A stretch of 64,000 nt of DNA from Neobacillus cucumis (GTDB lineage: Bacteria; Bacillota; Bacilli; Bacillales; Cytobacillaceae). Position 1 is the first letter of the stretch. Each line of letters begins with the position of its first letter. Under the pieces are notes generated by a model, which saw only the letters and a program-made list of their open reading frames with translations, had not been told where the DNA came from and searched no databases. Below are positions 39,956-47,940 of this stretch, piece after piece. Made by a program: the position numbers and the translations under genes. The stretch lies in NCBI RefSeq assembly GCF_016908975.1, contig NZ_JAFBEX010000003.1, positions 1 to 64,000 on the forward strand, read 5' to 3'.

Positions 39956-40927
39956 TCACCCTTTAATTTCTTTTTCTAGTATAGATTGTGCAATCTGACC
40001 TCCATGAAAGCGACCATTTTCAATAAAAATTTCATTTGCATTATTACCAGCTGCAATAACACCAGCAATAAAAATCCCACTGATATTCGTTTCCATTGTG
40101 TCGGGGTCGTGAAGAGGTCTGCCCGTTTCATCATCGATTCCAATACCCATTTTTAATAAGAATTCATGATCCGGATGATAGCCTGTCATAGCAAAAACAA
40201 AATCATTTTGAATGGTTTTTAGGACACCATCCTTCATATAGATGACTTGATTTTCGGTAATCTCGTTTACATTTGCTTGAAACTCCATCGTAATAATTTC
40301 ATTTTTTACCAACGATTCAAACTCTGGCAATATCCATGGTTTTATACTTGGAGAATATTCTTTCCCACGGTATAAAACCGTTACCCTGGCTCCTGCCTTT
40401 ACAAGTTCAAGTGCTGCATCAACACTAGAATTTTTCCCTCCAATGACACAAACATCTTTATCAAAATAAGGATGGGCTTCCTTAAAATAATGGAAAACTT
40501 TCGGTAAGGATTCACCTGGAACATTCATATAATTAGGATGGTCATAGTAACCTGTAGCCACGACCACATAGGCAGTTTGATAGGTACCTTTATCCGTTTT
40601 AACCTGAAAAAGTTCTTTCTCCTTCGAAACTTCTAATACGGTCTCAAAAGCATTAATCCGCAGCTGTTTACGCTTTACGACTTCCCTATAATACACTAAT
40701 GCCTGGTTTCGTTTCGGTTTGTAATGTTCTGTTACAAAGGGGAAGCCGCCAATTTCTAATTTTTCACTTGTACTAAAAAAGGTTTGATGTGTGGGATAAT
40801 GATAGATTGAATTGACGACATTACCCTTTTCGATAATTAAAGGTTGCTTCCCAATTTCTTGTAAAGCAATTGCTGCCGCTAATCCGCAAGGTCCCCCGCC
40901 AATAATGATTATTTCTTCTATTTGCAT
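39956..40927 (-). CDS. ypdA: Bacillithiol disulfide reductase YpdA (Bdr)
   Basis: An FAD/NADPH flavoprotein of the thioredoxin reductase-like superfamily that reduces bacillithiol disulfide. The FAD motif GGGPCGLAAAIAL is at 9-21, and its Cys is the residue tied to activity in the family. GGKNSSVDAALEL is the NADPH-fold motif. Length is 323 residues. It complements bshA and bshB1 at 2-4 kb. Confidence 0.93.
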   Translation of the reverse strand: MQIEEIIIIGGGPCGLAAAIALQEIGKQPLIIEKGNVVNSIYHYPTHQTFFSTSEKLEIGGFPFVTEHYKPKRNQALVYYREVVKRKQLRINAFETVLEVSKEKELFQVKTDKGTYQTAYVVVATGYYDHPNYMNVPGESLPKVFHYFKEAHPYFDKDVCVIGGKNSSVDAALELVKAGARVTVLYRGKEYSPSIKPWILPEFESLVKNEIITMEFQANVNEITENQVIYMKDGVLKTIQNDFVFAMTGYHPDHEFLLKMGIGIDDETGRPLHDPDTMETNISGIFIAGVIAAGNNANEIFIENGRFHGGQIAQSILEKEIKG

Positions 40928-40955
40928 TTAGAACATCTCCTTAAAAGACAAAAAT

Positions 40956-40984
40956 TATATAATGAACGCATTATTTTAGTTCAA
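40956..40984 (-). promoter_or_regulatory. SigA-type promoter of ypdA-ansA
   Basis: TTGAAC and TATATA with a 17-base spacer on the minus strand, about 30 bases upstream of the ypdA ATG and just after the gudB terminator. Confidence 0.6.
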
Positions 40985-40987
40985 AAA

Positions 40988-41020
40988 AAAATCTCCTACC
41001 GTAACATGATAGGAGATTTT
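40988..41020 (-). terminator. Terminator of gudB
   Basis: AAAATCTCCTA/TAGGAGATTTTT hairpin followed by a long T-run on the minus strand. Confidence 0.85.
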
Positions 41021-41065
41021 CTATTTAGTTTCAACAAACAAAGCTTTTCATGAACGAGCGGTTAA

Positions 41066-42346
41066 TTAAATCCAACCTCTAAAACGGCTGGCTTCGGCCA
41101 TTTTTCTTACCCCGATCATATAAGCCGCAAGGCGCATATCAACTTTACGAGTTTGCGCAGTATTATAAATATTTTTAAATGATTTCACCATTACTTTTTC
41201 TAATTTTTCTTCTACTTCTTCTTCTGTCCAATAATAGCCTTGATTATTTTGAACCCACTCAAAATAGGAAACTGTTACTCCACCAGCCGATGCTAAAACA
41301 TCGGGAACCAGTAATATGTCACGCTCAGTTAAAATTTCTGTTGCCTCTAAAGTAGTCGGGCCGTTTGCAGCCTCAACCACAATTTTCGCACGAATATTAT
41401 GAGCATTGTCAGCTGTAATTTGATTTTCAATTGCTGCCGGAACTAAAATATCACAATCAAGTTCTAATAGCTCTTTATTGGTAATCGTATTTTTAAATAA
41501 TTTAGTAACCGTGCCAAAGCTGTCCCTTCTATCCAATAAATAATCAATATCCAGTCCGTTTGGATCGTATAATGCTCCATATGCATCAGAAATGCCAATT
41601 ACTTTTGCCCCAGCATCATGCATGAACTTAGATAGATAACTGCCTGCATTGCCAAAACCTTGAACAACTACCCTGGCTCCTTCAATTTGTATACCTTTCT
41701 TTTTAGCCGCTTCTCGTATACAGATGGTTACACCTTTTGCCGTTGCTGATTCGCGCCCATGCGAACCTCCTAAAACAAGCGGCTTTCCTGTAATAAATCC
41801 GGGTGAATTAAACTCATCAATTCGACTGTATTCATCCATCATCCATGCCATAATTTGTGAATTAGTAAATACATCTGGAGCTGGGATATCCTTTGTTGGA
41901 CCGACAATTTGGCTGATTGCTCTTACATAACCACGGCTTAATCTTTCAAGCTCTCTAAAGGACATATCCCTTGGGTCACAGACAATTCCACCTTTACCTC
42001 CACCATAGGGAAGATCAACGATCCCACATTTCAAGCTCATCCAGATTGACAGGGCTTTCACCTCTGTTTCCGTTACATTCGGATGAAAACGAATACCACC
42101 CTTGGTAGGTCCTACAGCATCATTATGCTGTGCACGGTATCCTGTAAATATTTTAATTGAACCATCATCCATTCTTATTGGAATTTTCACTGTCAGCAAA
42201 CGAAGTGGCTCCTTTAAGAGCTCATAAACTTCTTCAGGATAACCTAACCTTTCAAGGGCTTTATGTATAACTGTTTGGGTTGATTTTAACACATCTTGGT
42301 GTTCTCCCTCTTGATTAGTTTGACCATTTGCTTTTTCGGCTGCCAT
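41066..42346 (-). CDS. gudB: NAD-specific glutamate dehydrogenase
   Basis: A catabolic glutamate dehydrogenase of 426 residues. Motifs are GPTKGGIRFHPNV, the catalytic lysine region LPYGGGKGGIVCDP and the NAD fold VVQGFGNAGSYLS. The short duplication (VKAVKA) that inactivates gudB in B. subtilis 168 is absent here (TEVKALSIWM), so the enzyme should be active. Synteny with ypdA supports gudB over rocG. Confidence 0.94.
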   Translation of the reverse strand: MAAEKANGQTNQEGEHQDVLKSTQTVIHKALERLGYPEEVYELLKEPLRLLTVKIPIRMDDGSIKIFTGYRAQHNDAVGPTKGGIRFHPNVTETEVKALSIWMSLKCGIVDLPYGGGKGGIVCDPRDMSFRELERLSRGYVRAISQIVGPTKDIPAPDVFTNSQIMAWMMDEYSRIDEFNSPGFITGKPLVLGGSHGRESATAKGVTICIREAAKKKGIQIEGARVVVQGFGNAGSYLSKFMHDAGAKVIGISDAYGALYDPNGLDIDYLLDRRDSFGTVTKLFKNTITNKELLELDCDILVPAAIENQITADNAHNIRAKIVVEAANGPTTLEATEILTERDILLVPDVLASAGGVTVSYFEWVQNNQGYYWTEEEVEEKLEKVMVKSFKNIYNTAQTRKVDMRLAAYMIGVRKMAEASRFRGWI

Positions 42347-42397
42347 TTGAAATCCTCCTAGAAAATGCTTTACGAATGTTGTCCTCTTTCAGAGACA

Positions 42398-42425
42398 AGT
42401 ATACACGTTTAATCGATTTATGCAA
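42398..42425 (-). promoter_or_regulatory. SigA-type promoter of gudB
   Basis: TTGCAT and TATACT with a 16-base spacer on the minus strand, about 50 bases upstream of the gudB start. Confidence 0.6.
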
Positions 42426-42453
42426 GAAGAAAAGATTAGACTAATTCTTTTAG

Positions 42454-42467
42454 TGGAAACGCTATCA
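42454..42467 (-). promoter_or_regulatory. Candidate CcpA (cre) site upstream of gudB
   Basis: TGGAAACGCTATCA matches the cre consensus TGWNANCGNTNWCA with one mismatch. It lies about 30 bases upstream of the -35 box, a position more usual for activation than for repression. Confidence 0.45.
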
Positions 42468-42520
42468 TAAAATTAAAAAATTTCAGGAAACAAAAATTAA
42501 ATAGGAAAAGATTTATTAAA

Positions 42521-42547
42521 TATAAAGGGGCATTCCGCCCCTTATAT
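42521..42547 (-). terminator. Terminator of mecB
   Basis: TATAAGGGGcggaatgCCCCTTTATA stem, 15 bases after the mecB stop codon on the minus strand. The T-run is weak. Confidence 0.65.
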
Positions 42548-42561
42548 AATAATATTGGTTG

Positions 42562-43143
42562 TTATCTAAAATAATGAAGAAGCGTTTCAATAGCAACATG
42601 TTTCATCACAGGCTTACCATATTCAGCAAGTACATATGGACTTAGTATAGATGGATTACCAAACTCTGATAAAATACAAGCAGCCTTTATTTTTTTGGAG
42701 ACTTCTACATTGTCCATTAATAGATAATAGCGATTTTGAAACCAATAGAGTGTTCCACCATAAATGTCTAAAATTGAAAGTCTTTTTGATAGACCAATTA
42801 GATCTTCGAATTCGTCAAACTCATATATGAGTTCCTCGCATCCCTCAACCCTTACTTGCATTTCAATATAACCATCATATAATAAATCTTCATCATCTTT
42901 TACTTCATCAACCGTGATGATTAAAATCATTCCTTGAGCCTGAAGGGAGAAAATTTCTACAGCTACAGAACCCTGAATGTCAACATCAAATTCCTCACTA
43001 GCCTCTTCAAGCATATCATGGAAGAGTTGATTCCATTTACTTGAATCCTTCCAGATATCCTCTTTTGAAAGCCCTCTTTCAAACAAATCATCTGAGGTTA
43101 GAAATATTTTTATTTTATTGGCCGTTAAGCGTTCTAAGCGCAT
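42562..43143 (-). CDS. mecB: MecA-family adaptor protein MecB (YpbH)
   Basis: A paralogue of MecA that presents proteins to the ClpC chaperone. The N-terminus MRLERLTANKIKIFLTSDDL is the target-binding domain and the C-terminal half (about 110-193) is the ClpC-binding domain. Length is 193 residues. I start at 43143 because the family begins MRLERL; 27 more residues upstream are open but not family-like. Confidence 0.9.
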   Translation of the reverse strand: MRLERLTANKIKIFLTSDDLFERGLSKEDIWKDSSKWNQLFHDMLEEASEEFDVDIQGSVAVEIFSLQAQGMILIITVDEVKDDEDLLYDGYIEMQVRVEGCEELIYEFDEFEDLIGLSKRLSILDIYGGTLYWFQNRYYLLMDNVEVSKKIKAACILSEFGNPSILSPYVLAEYGKPVMKHVAIETLLHYFR

Positions 43144-43216
43144 GCTTTTGCCCCCTGCCGTGACGTAACTCTTGTTTTCAGTGTATGCCACAGAGGAATA
43201 TTGGTGATTTGTCTCC

Positions 43217-44002
43217 TCAGCCAATCTTTTGGATTCCTTGTTTAACTGTAATAAGATGCGTTTCAGCAGGTGCTCCTAACCTTAAAGGAACTCTCGTGGT
43301 TCCATAACCATTGCTAATCAAAATCGTTGTATTTTCAAGCTTTTTTATCCCTCCCTTTTTAAAAGGGCTATACCCCATAATATGTATTTGTCCTCCATGA
43401 GTATGTCCGGAAAGCACTAAGCTAATGTTAGATTCATTCAGGATCTTATCTGTAATATCTGGAATATGACAAGCTAATATTTTAAAATTGCTTTCTTCCG
43501 CATCTATTAAGGCTAAGTCAAGCCGATCACGTTCTTGACTGCAATCATCGACACCTAAGAGCGATAATTTTTCTCCTTGCCCAGATTCAAAGCTTACAGC
43601 AGTATTATCCAAGATTTTTACACCCATATCTAGTAAAGTAGCATCCAATTTGCGAAAATCCACCTCATAATCGTTGTTTCCCCAAACAAAATAAACAGGA
43701 CCAATTTGTTTTAATTTTAATAAATTTGCTTTTACTTGCCCAAAGGAAACTCCTTTTTCCGTTAAATCTCCTCCAATGATGACAAAATCAGCTTTACCTT
43801 TTACACTCTCGATAATGAAGTCTGAGATAACACGTCTATGAATATCCGATATAAAAAATATCGTCACCTTACCAAACGATTCTGGAAAATCTGGAAAGTA
43901 TAACTCATGTTCCACTACTTTATTTAGGAACGCCTCTCTGACCATAAAAATGAGAAGAAAAATAATTCCTAATAACAATACCACGAGGCACCAAATAATC
44001 AC
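43217..44002 (-). CDS. ypbG: Membrane-anchored metallophosphoesterase YpbG
   Basis: A 261-residue protein with an N-terminal membrane helix (about 2-21) and a calcineurin-like phosphoesterase domain. All metal motifs are present: SDIHRR, GGDLTEKG, GNNDYE, CHIPD and GHTHGGQ. The substrate is unknown. It starts at GTG with GGGGGGAG upstream and precedes mecB. Confidence 0.88.
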   Translation of the reverse strand: MIIWCLVVLLLGIIFLLIFMVREAFLNKVVEHELYFPDFPESFGKVTIFFISDIHRRVISDFIIESVKGKADFVIIGGDLTEKGVSFGQVKANLLKLKQIGPVYFVWGNNDYEVDFRKLDATLLDMGVKILDNTAVSFESGQGEKLSLLGVDDCSQERDRLDLALIDAEESNFKILACHIPDITDKILNESNISLVLSGHTHGGQIHIMGYSPFKKGGIKKLENTTILISNGYGTTRVPLRLGAPAETHLITVKQGIQKIG

Positions 44003-44087
44003 GTATTCTCCCCCCTTAAAGTTCTATGGAAATCATACCATAAACAAGACCTATACTAAAAAAGATGCATCACAATACTATTAATAT

Positions 44088-44123
44088 AAAAATCCTTCCC
44101 ATACAGTGTATGAGAAGGATTTT
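44088..44123 (-). terminator. Terminator of the CBS-domain gene
   Basis: AAAATCCTTCTCATAC/GTATGGGAAGGATTTT hairpin, followed by TATA on the minus strand. Confidence 0.75.
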
Positions 44124-44142
44124 CTTTATTCCCTCTTTATTC

Positions 44143-44775
44143 CTAGTCTTCTTGTATACTTAAAATTCTAAAGCCGTGTTCTTCAAGTTTCTTAGTAAAC
44201 CTGCTAATATTGTCTTTCTTTTCAATCTTCATGACAATTCGACGGACAAGTTTATCAGTCTCATCAAAAGTAACGAGGGAAATGATATGCTCATGAAATT
44301 GATGAGCAATTTCCGATAACCTAGCAATACGCCCTTCTGTTTCAATCGATGTAAAGGCAATTCTTACTCCTGGTCGGTTGACACCAAATGCACTCTCAAA
44401 CGAACTTAAAACATCCGATCGTGTTACTACTCCTTGAAAGGTATTATGGTCATCAACAATCGCTAATAATGGGAAATCCTTCAAATCGAGAAGTGTTTTT
44501 TCAAATAATTCTCCACCCAGCAAAAATTTATCTCCATGTGAAGTGACATCGCTTACAATTGTGAAAGTCAAATAATCATCCTTTTGCTTACCTGAATGAA
44601 AAAAGCCTTCATAGATATTGAATCTTGTTATAACACCTACGTATTTATCACCATTTAATACAGGAAGCCCATCAATTTGGTGTTTTTCTAACCTATCCAA
44701 AGCATCGTTTAGTGTTTCATCAGCATGAGCTATAATGCATTCATGCTTAGGGATCATAATATTTTTTACAAACAA
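44143..44775 (-). CDS. CBS-domain pair protein with ACT-like C-terminus
   Basis: A 210-residue protein with two CBS domains (about 7-60 and 80-128) and an ACT-like domain after 140 (RIAFTSIETEGRIARLSEI). The layout resembles AcuB. CBS pairs bind adenine nucleotides, so a sensing role is likely, but the target is unknown. The TTG start follows AGGAGGTGA. It sits between ypbG and the divergent cotJ operon. Confidence 0.8.
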   Translation of the reverse strand: MFVKNIMIPKHECIIAHADETLNDALDRLEKHQIDGLPVLNGDKYVGVITRFNIYEGFFHSGKQKDDYLTFTIVSDVTSHGDKFLLGGELFEKTLLDLKDFPLLAIVDDHNTFQGVVTRSDVLSSFESAFGVNRPGVRIAFTSIETEGRIARLSEIAHQFHEHIISLVTFDETDKLVRRIVMKIEKKDNISRFTKKLEEHGFRILSIQED

Positions 44776-44845
44776 TTCCCATCACCTCCTAAATAAAGTC
44801 CTATATGGTTTATTATACTTCTTCAATCCCTTGAAAAACCGTTGA

Positions 44846-44872
44846 TAATATTAAAGATTTATGTCATGTAAT
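44846..44872 (+). promoter_or_regulatory. Putative SigE promoter of cotJABC
   Basis: TAATATT (perfect for the KMATATT -35) and CATGTAAT (6 of 8 to the CATACANT -10) with a 12-base spacer, about 50 bases before the cotJA ATG. In B. subtilis cotJ is transcribed by SigE in the mother cell. Confidence 0.55.
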
Positions 44873-44921
44873 TAAAATCTTCTCATAAGATTAAATGATA
44901 TTGAATAAAGGGAGGGCGACT

Positions 44922-45152
44922 ATGAATACACATATTAAGACTTTTCATCCTTACGTTAGTCCTTTTGACCCTTGTAAGCCAATCCTTGAAAAAGCATACT
45001 CCACACCACCCAATTTATATATGGGCTTTCAACCGCCAAATTTACCTCAGTTTACACCACTTGAAGCACTAAGGGCAGGGACTTTATGGAAAGACTTTTA
45101 CGACCCTTGGTTTAGTCCTCTTGAGCCAGGTAAAGGAGGACTTCCGCAATGA
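44922..45152 (+). CDS. cotJA: Spore coat protein CotJA
   Basis: A 76-residue, proline- and aromatic-rich coat protein (YVSPFDPCKP, NLYMGFQPPNLPQF). GGAGGG lies 5-6 bases before the ATG at 44922. It overlaps cotJB by 4 bases. It is made in the mother cell and goes to the inner coat region together with CotJC. Confidence 0.92.
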   Translation: MNTHIKTFHPYVSPFDPCKPILEKAYSTPPNLYMGFQPPNLPQFTPLEALRAGTLWKDFYDPWFSPLEPGKGGLPQ

Positions 45153-45409
45153 AACAAGTTCCTGCGGAATATTATCAATTAATGGAACAGCTTCAAGCAG
45201 TGGATTTTGTTTTAGTTGAATTAACCCTATATTTAGATACACATAATGATGACCAAGAAGCTATACATCAATTTAATCATTATGCAAAAGAAAGAAAACG
45301 AATAAAAAAGTTATTTGAAAGTCAGTTTGGACCTTTACAACAATATGGTAACAGCTACTCAGGCTATCCTTGGAACTGGGATGATACTCCTTGGCCATGG
45401 CAGGTTTAA
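45149..45409 (+). CDS. cotJB: Spore coat protein CotJB
   Basis: An 86-residue small coat protein, largely helical, ending in an aromatic tail (YPWNWDDTPWPWQV). Its ATGA overlap with cotJA and the AAAGGAGG site inside cotJA show coupled translation. Confidence 0.92.
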   Translation: MKQVPAEYYQLMEQLQAVDFVLVELTLYLDTHNDDQEAIHQFNHYAKERKRIKKLFESQFGPLQQYGNSYSGYPWNWDDTPWPWQV

Positions 45410-45428
45410 TTGAGGGGGGATTTCGATA

Positions 45429-45998
45429 ATGTGGATATATGAAAAAAAACTACAATATCCAGTCCGAGTTAGCACATGTAATCCAAGACTGGCTAAATAT
45501 TTGATTGAGCAATATGGCGGTGCTGATGGTGAACTTGCTGCTGCACTTCGTTACTTAAACCAGCGATATTCGATTCCCGATAAGGTAATTGGACTTCTAA
45601 CCGATATCGGAACCGAAGAATTTGCCCATCTTGAAATGATTGCCACAATGGTCTATAAACTCACAAAGGATGCTACACCAGAACAAATTAAAGCTGCAGG
45701 TATTGAAGACCACTATGTGAATCATGATAAGGCATTATTTTACCATAATGCTTCAGGTGTACCCTGGACCGCTTCATATATTCAAGCTAAAGGTGATCCA
45801 ATCGCAGATCTTTATGAAGACATTGCCGCTGAGGAAAAAGCAAGAGCAACCTATCAATGGATCATCAACCTTAGTGATGATCCAGATTTAAATGATGGAT
45901 TAAGATTTTTACGTGAAAGAGAAATTATTCATTCACAACGATTTCGAGAAGCCGTTGAAATTATAAAGGACGAACGGGGAAAAAAGAAAATCTTTTAG
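45429..45998 (+). CDS. cotJC: Spore coat manganese catalase-like protein CotJC
   Basis: A 189-residue protein of the manganese catalase family. The ferritin-like carboxylate and histidine ligands are visible in GTEEFAHLEM near 62 and in EDIAAEEKARATYQW and REREIIHSQRF later. It is incorporated in the spore coat with CotJA. A GAGGGGGGA site precedes it. Confidence 0.94.
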   Translation: MWIYEKKLQYPVRVSTCNPRLAKYLIEQYGGADGELAAALRYLNQRYSIPDKVIGLLTDIGTEEFAHLEMIATMVYKLTKDATPEQIKAAGIEDHYVNHDKALFYHNASGVPWTASYIQAKGDPIADLYEDIAAEEKARATYQWIINLSDDPDLNDGLRFLREREIIHSQRFREAVEIIKDERGKKKIF

Positions 45999-46006
45999 TA
46001 AGTAAA

Positions 46007-46031
46007 AGAAGCAGCTGTATATCTGCTTCTT
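46007..46031. terminator. Bidirectional terminator between cotJC and ypbF
   Basis: AAGAAGCAG/CTGCTTCTT stem, followed by TATTTTTTTT on the plus strand. It serves convergent cotJC and ypbF. Confidence 0.82.
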
Positions 46032-46485
46032 ATTTTTTTTCATGGTATAAATTAATATCATATTGTTTCTTCATAATTTCAAATACAATATGGCGGTTTT
46101 TCCATTCATCTTCTCTCTTCCACAGATCCTTACTTCGATCAACAATTTCACACCTTAGCTCCTGATATTCTTTCTCCTTTTTATCCTTTTGTTGTTTCAA
46201 CAAATTCATTGCGCCAAATCCTACAATGGTAAAAGCCAATATATAGACAGCAACCGTATCATTTATAACAGCAGATAGTAATGCTATAAAAGAAAGTGAA
46301 TATTGTTTATAAAAATTAATATAGAAGTCAACCGCAAAAATAAAGGCAAAAAAGAGTGTTCCATATATCGAAATGTAGTGCCACTTTTTCACATCATCGA
46401 ATTTTTTTTTCCTTTTTCTCACGTTTTCTAACATTTGCTTTGTTGCTTGATCGGTATGTTCAAGTTGTTGAATTGGTGAGTCCAT
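46030..46485 (-). CDS. ypbF: DUF2663 membrane protein YpbF
   Basis: A protein of about 151 residues with two membrane helices (about 38-56 and 66-88) flanked by charged helical parts, of the DUF2663 family. Function is unknown. The ATG at 46485 follows GGAGGGGGA. In B. subtilis ypbE follows directly; here a 1-kb scar separates them. Confidence 0.85.
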   Translation of the reverse strand: MDSPIQQLEHTDQATKQMLENVRKRKKKFDDVKKWHYISIYGTLFFAFIFAVDFYINFYKQYSLSFIALLSAVINDTVAVYILAFTIVGFGAMNLLKQQKDKKEKEYQELRCEIVDRSKDLWKREDEWKNRHIVFEIMKKQYDINLYHEKK

Positions 46486-46682
46486 CAAAAAGTCCCCCTC
46501 CCTATTTCAATATATATATTTATGATCTTGTCCTAGGATTTATGTTTGGAACAAAAAAAAAAAACCGATTCAAGATCGGTACAGGCTGTCGAAAAACTCT
46601 CGATAGCCTTTTATTTATGTATTTTAACAGTTCACCGCGTTAATTTGTTATAATATTATTAATTTATGCTTTGGAACATGTC

Positions 46683-47015
46683 TGTTGATTGGCGCTCCAG
46701 GCACTTCGCTTTCCGCGGGCGTTCCGGGGAGCCTCCTCGGCGCTAAAGAGGAGGGCACTGAAAAAGTGCTTTTCTGTTTAATTATGAAATTTCCGAAAAA
46801 ACTAATCCCAAAATTTCACCGTTTTTCAATATCAAAGTGGGGGAATTCAGTCTATTTTACCACTAATTATAAACTGGAAGTGGGGATGGGATTTTCAGGA
46901 ATTAGTTTCGCATTAAATTTCACAGACTTTTTCAGTGGCCTCGCTAAAGCGCCTGTGGGGTCTCCCCAGCCCCGTACTCCCGCAGGAGTCTTCGTACCTT
47001 CCGCGCCAATCAACA
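46683..47015 (+). repeat. Intergenic repeat family B, copy 3, split by an insertion
   Basis: The left half (46683-46748) and right half (46943-47015) together make one normal 132-base element with TGTTGATT and AATCAACA ends. About 192 foreign bases separate them. The orientation is as in copy 2. Confidence 0.9.
46751..46942. mobile_element. MITE-like insertion inside repeat B
   Basis: A 192-base AT-rich insert with inverted ends GAGGGCACTGAAAAAGT and, on the other strand, GAGGCCACTGAAAAAGT (16 of 17 identical). It is flanked by GCTAAAGAG and GCTAAAGCG, a 9-base direct repeat with one mismatch that looks like a target duplication. It has no ORF of its own, so it would need a transposase supplied from elsewhere. 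Confidence 0.75.
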
Positions 47016-47073
47016 GAGTGTTTTTCAATAAGGTCTTATACTGAACTAGTACATATTAAAATTGGTGAAATCA

Positions 47074-47290
47074 ATGTTTAAGCTAAAAGAATCTAGCCAA
47101 AGTGAATATGAATTTGCGTCTATTGATGATTTAGTTCCTGAAGACCACCTTCTCCGTCTAATTTGATAAATTTATTGATTTTTCATTCCTTCTTGAAAAG
47201 GTTCGTCCTTTTTATAGCGATGACAATGGTCGACCATCTGATCCCCTTATTCTGTTTGTAAAGGACTTTTTGATCGTGTTTCAATACTTT
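47074..47290 (+). pseudogene. Decayed IS1182-type transposase, N-terminal fragment
   Basis: From the ATG at 47074 the frame reads SEYEFASIDDLVPEDHLLRL and stops at 47166. A shifted frame resumes with DKFIDFSFLLEKVRPFYSDD and NGRPSDPLILF. This is the N-terminal domain typical of IS1182-type transposases (DUF772). It has at least one frameshift and small deletions, and loses all similarity before the repeat at 47308. The catalytic part is absent. Confidence 0.8.
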
Positions 47291-47307
47291 AAGTTGATTT
47301 ACTTCCC

Positions 47308-47438
47308 TGTTGATTGGAGCGGAGGGCACTCGACTCATGCGGGATAGAGAGGTCACTGGAGACCCCGCAGGCGCCATTGCGCCGAGGAGGCTCCAGGACC
47401 TCCTCGCGGAAAGCGAGTGCCTGGAGCGGAAATCAACA
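47308..47438 (-). repeat. Intergenic repeat family B, copy 4
   Basis: A 131-base element with intact TGTTGATT/AATCAACA ends, in the orientation opposite to copy 3. Its centre has drifted (gcgccattgcgcc) but pairs with itself, so the hairpin is kept. It directly abuts the transposase fragment. Confidence 0.88.
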
Positions 47439-47482
47439 GGCCCATTTGCAGGACAAACTATAAATTATGACAACATAAAAAA

Positions 47483-47511
47483 TTGCCGAGAAAAATACCC
47501 TTTCTCGACAA
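47483..47511 (-). terminator. Terminator of the ypbB-recQ-ypbD-ypbE run
   Basis: TTGTCGAGAAA/TTTCTCGGCAA stem (one G-U) followed by TTTTTTATG on the minus strand. Confidence 0.82.
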
Positions 47512-47559
47512 TCTGAACCGATTCAAGTTCGATAAACTTTATTTATGCAATTTTGAGGA

Positions 47560-47940
47560 CTATTTTCCTTGGTCTATTTTTTCAGTTTCAGTTTTCTTTG
47601 TTTTACTATTCGTTTTAACATTTTCAGAATTTGTCTTCTCAAGATTAATGGTTTCATATCCTACTGAATTTCCAGAAGTTTTTTGTGTCCCAGTGACTTT
47701 CTCACTTTTCCCCTTATAGGAGATTACACTAAAAATGATAATTGGAAGAAGGATAAAGCACAAAACTAATAAGCGAATGATAGGATATTTAATCTTCCAT
47801 TTTGTTTTCCTTTTCTTTTGCCTATGGACTTGCTCTCTTGGCGGTAGGTTCTCACTAGAACTGTCAATTTTTTCATTTATCTTTTGAATCCGCTGTTTGA
47901 GTCTCTCCGCTTGATCTCTGTATGGTACTTCTTTATTCAC
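47560..47940 (-). CDS. ypbE: YpbE-like membrane protein lacking the LysM domain
   Basis: A 126-residue protein with a basic cytoplasmic part (LPPREQVHRQKKRKTKWKI), one membrane helix (about 52-74) and a Lys/Thr/Glu-rich outer tail. The order and the LPPREQV-basic-helix stretch match B. subtilis YpbE. That protein goes on for about 110 residues to a C-terminal LysM domain, which is absent here. Its ATG overlaps the ypbD stop by 4 bases. It could be a shortened gene or a natural short form. Confidence 0.7.
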   Translation of the reverse strand: MNKEVPYRDQAERLKQRIQKINEKIDSSSENLPPREQVHRQKKRKTKWKIKYPIIRLLVLCFILLPIIIFSVISYKGKSEKVTGTQKTSGNSVGYETINLEKTNSENVKTNSKTKKTETEKIDQGK

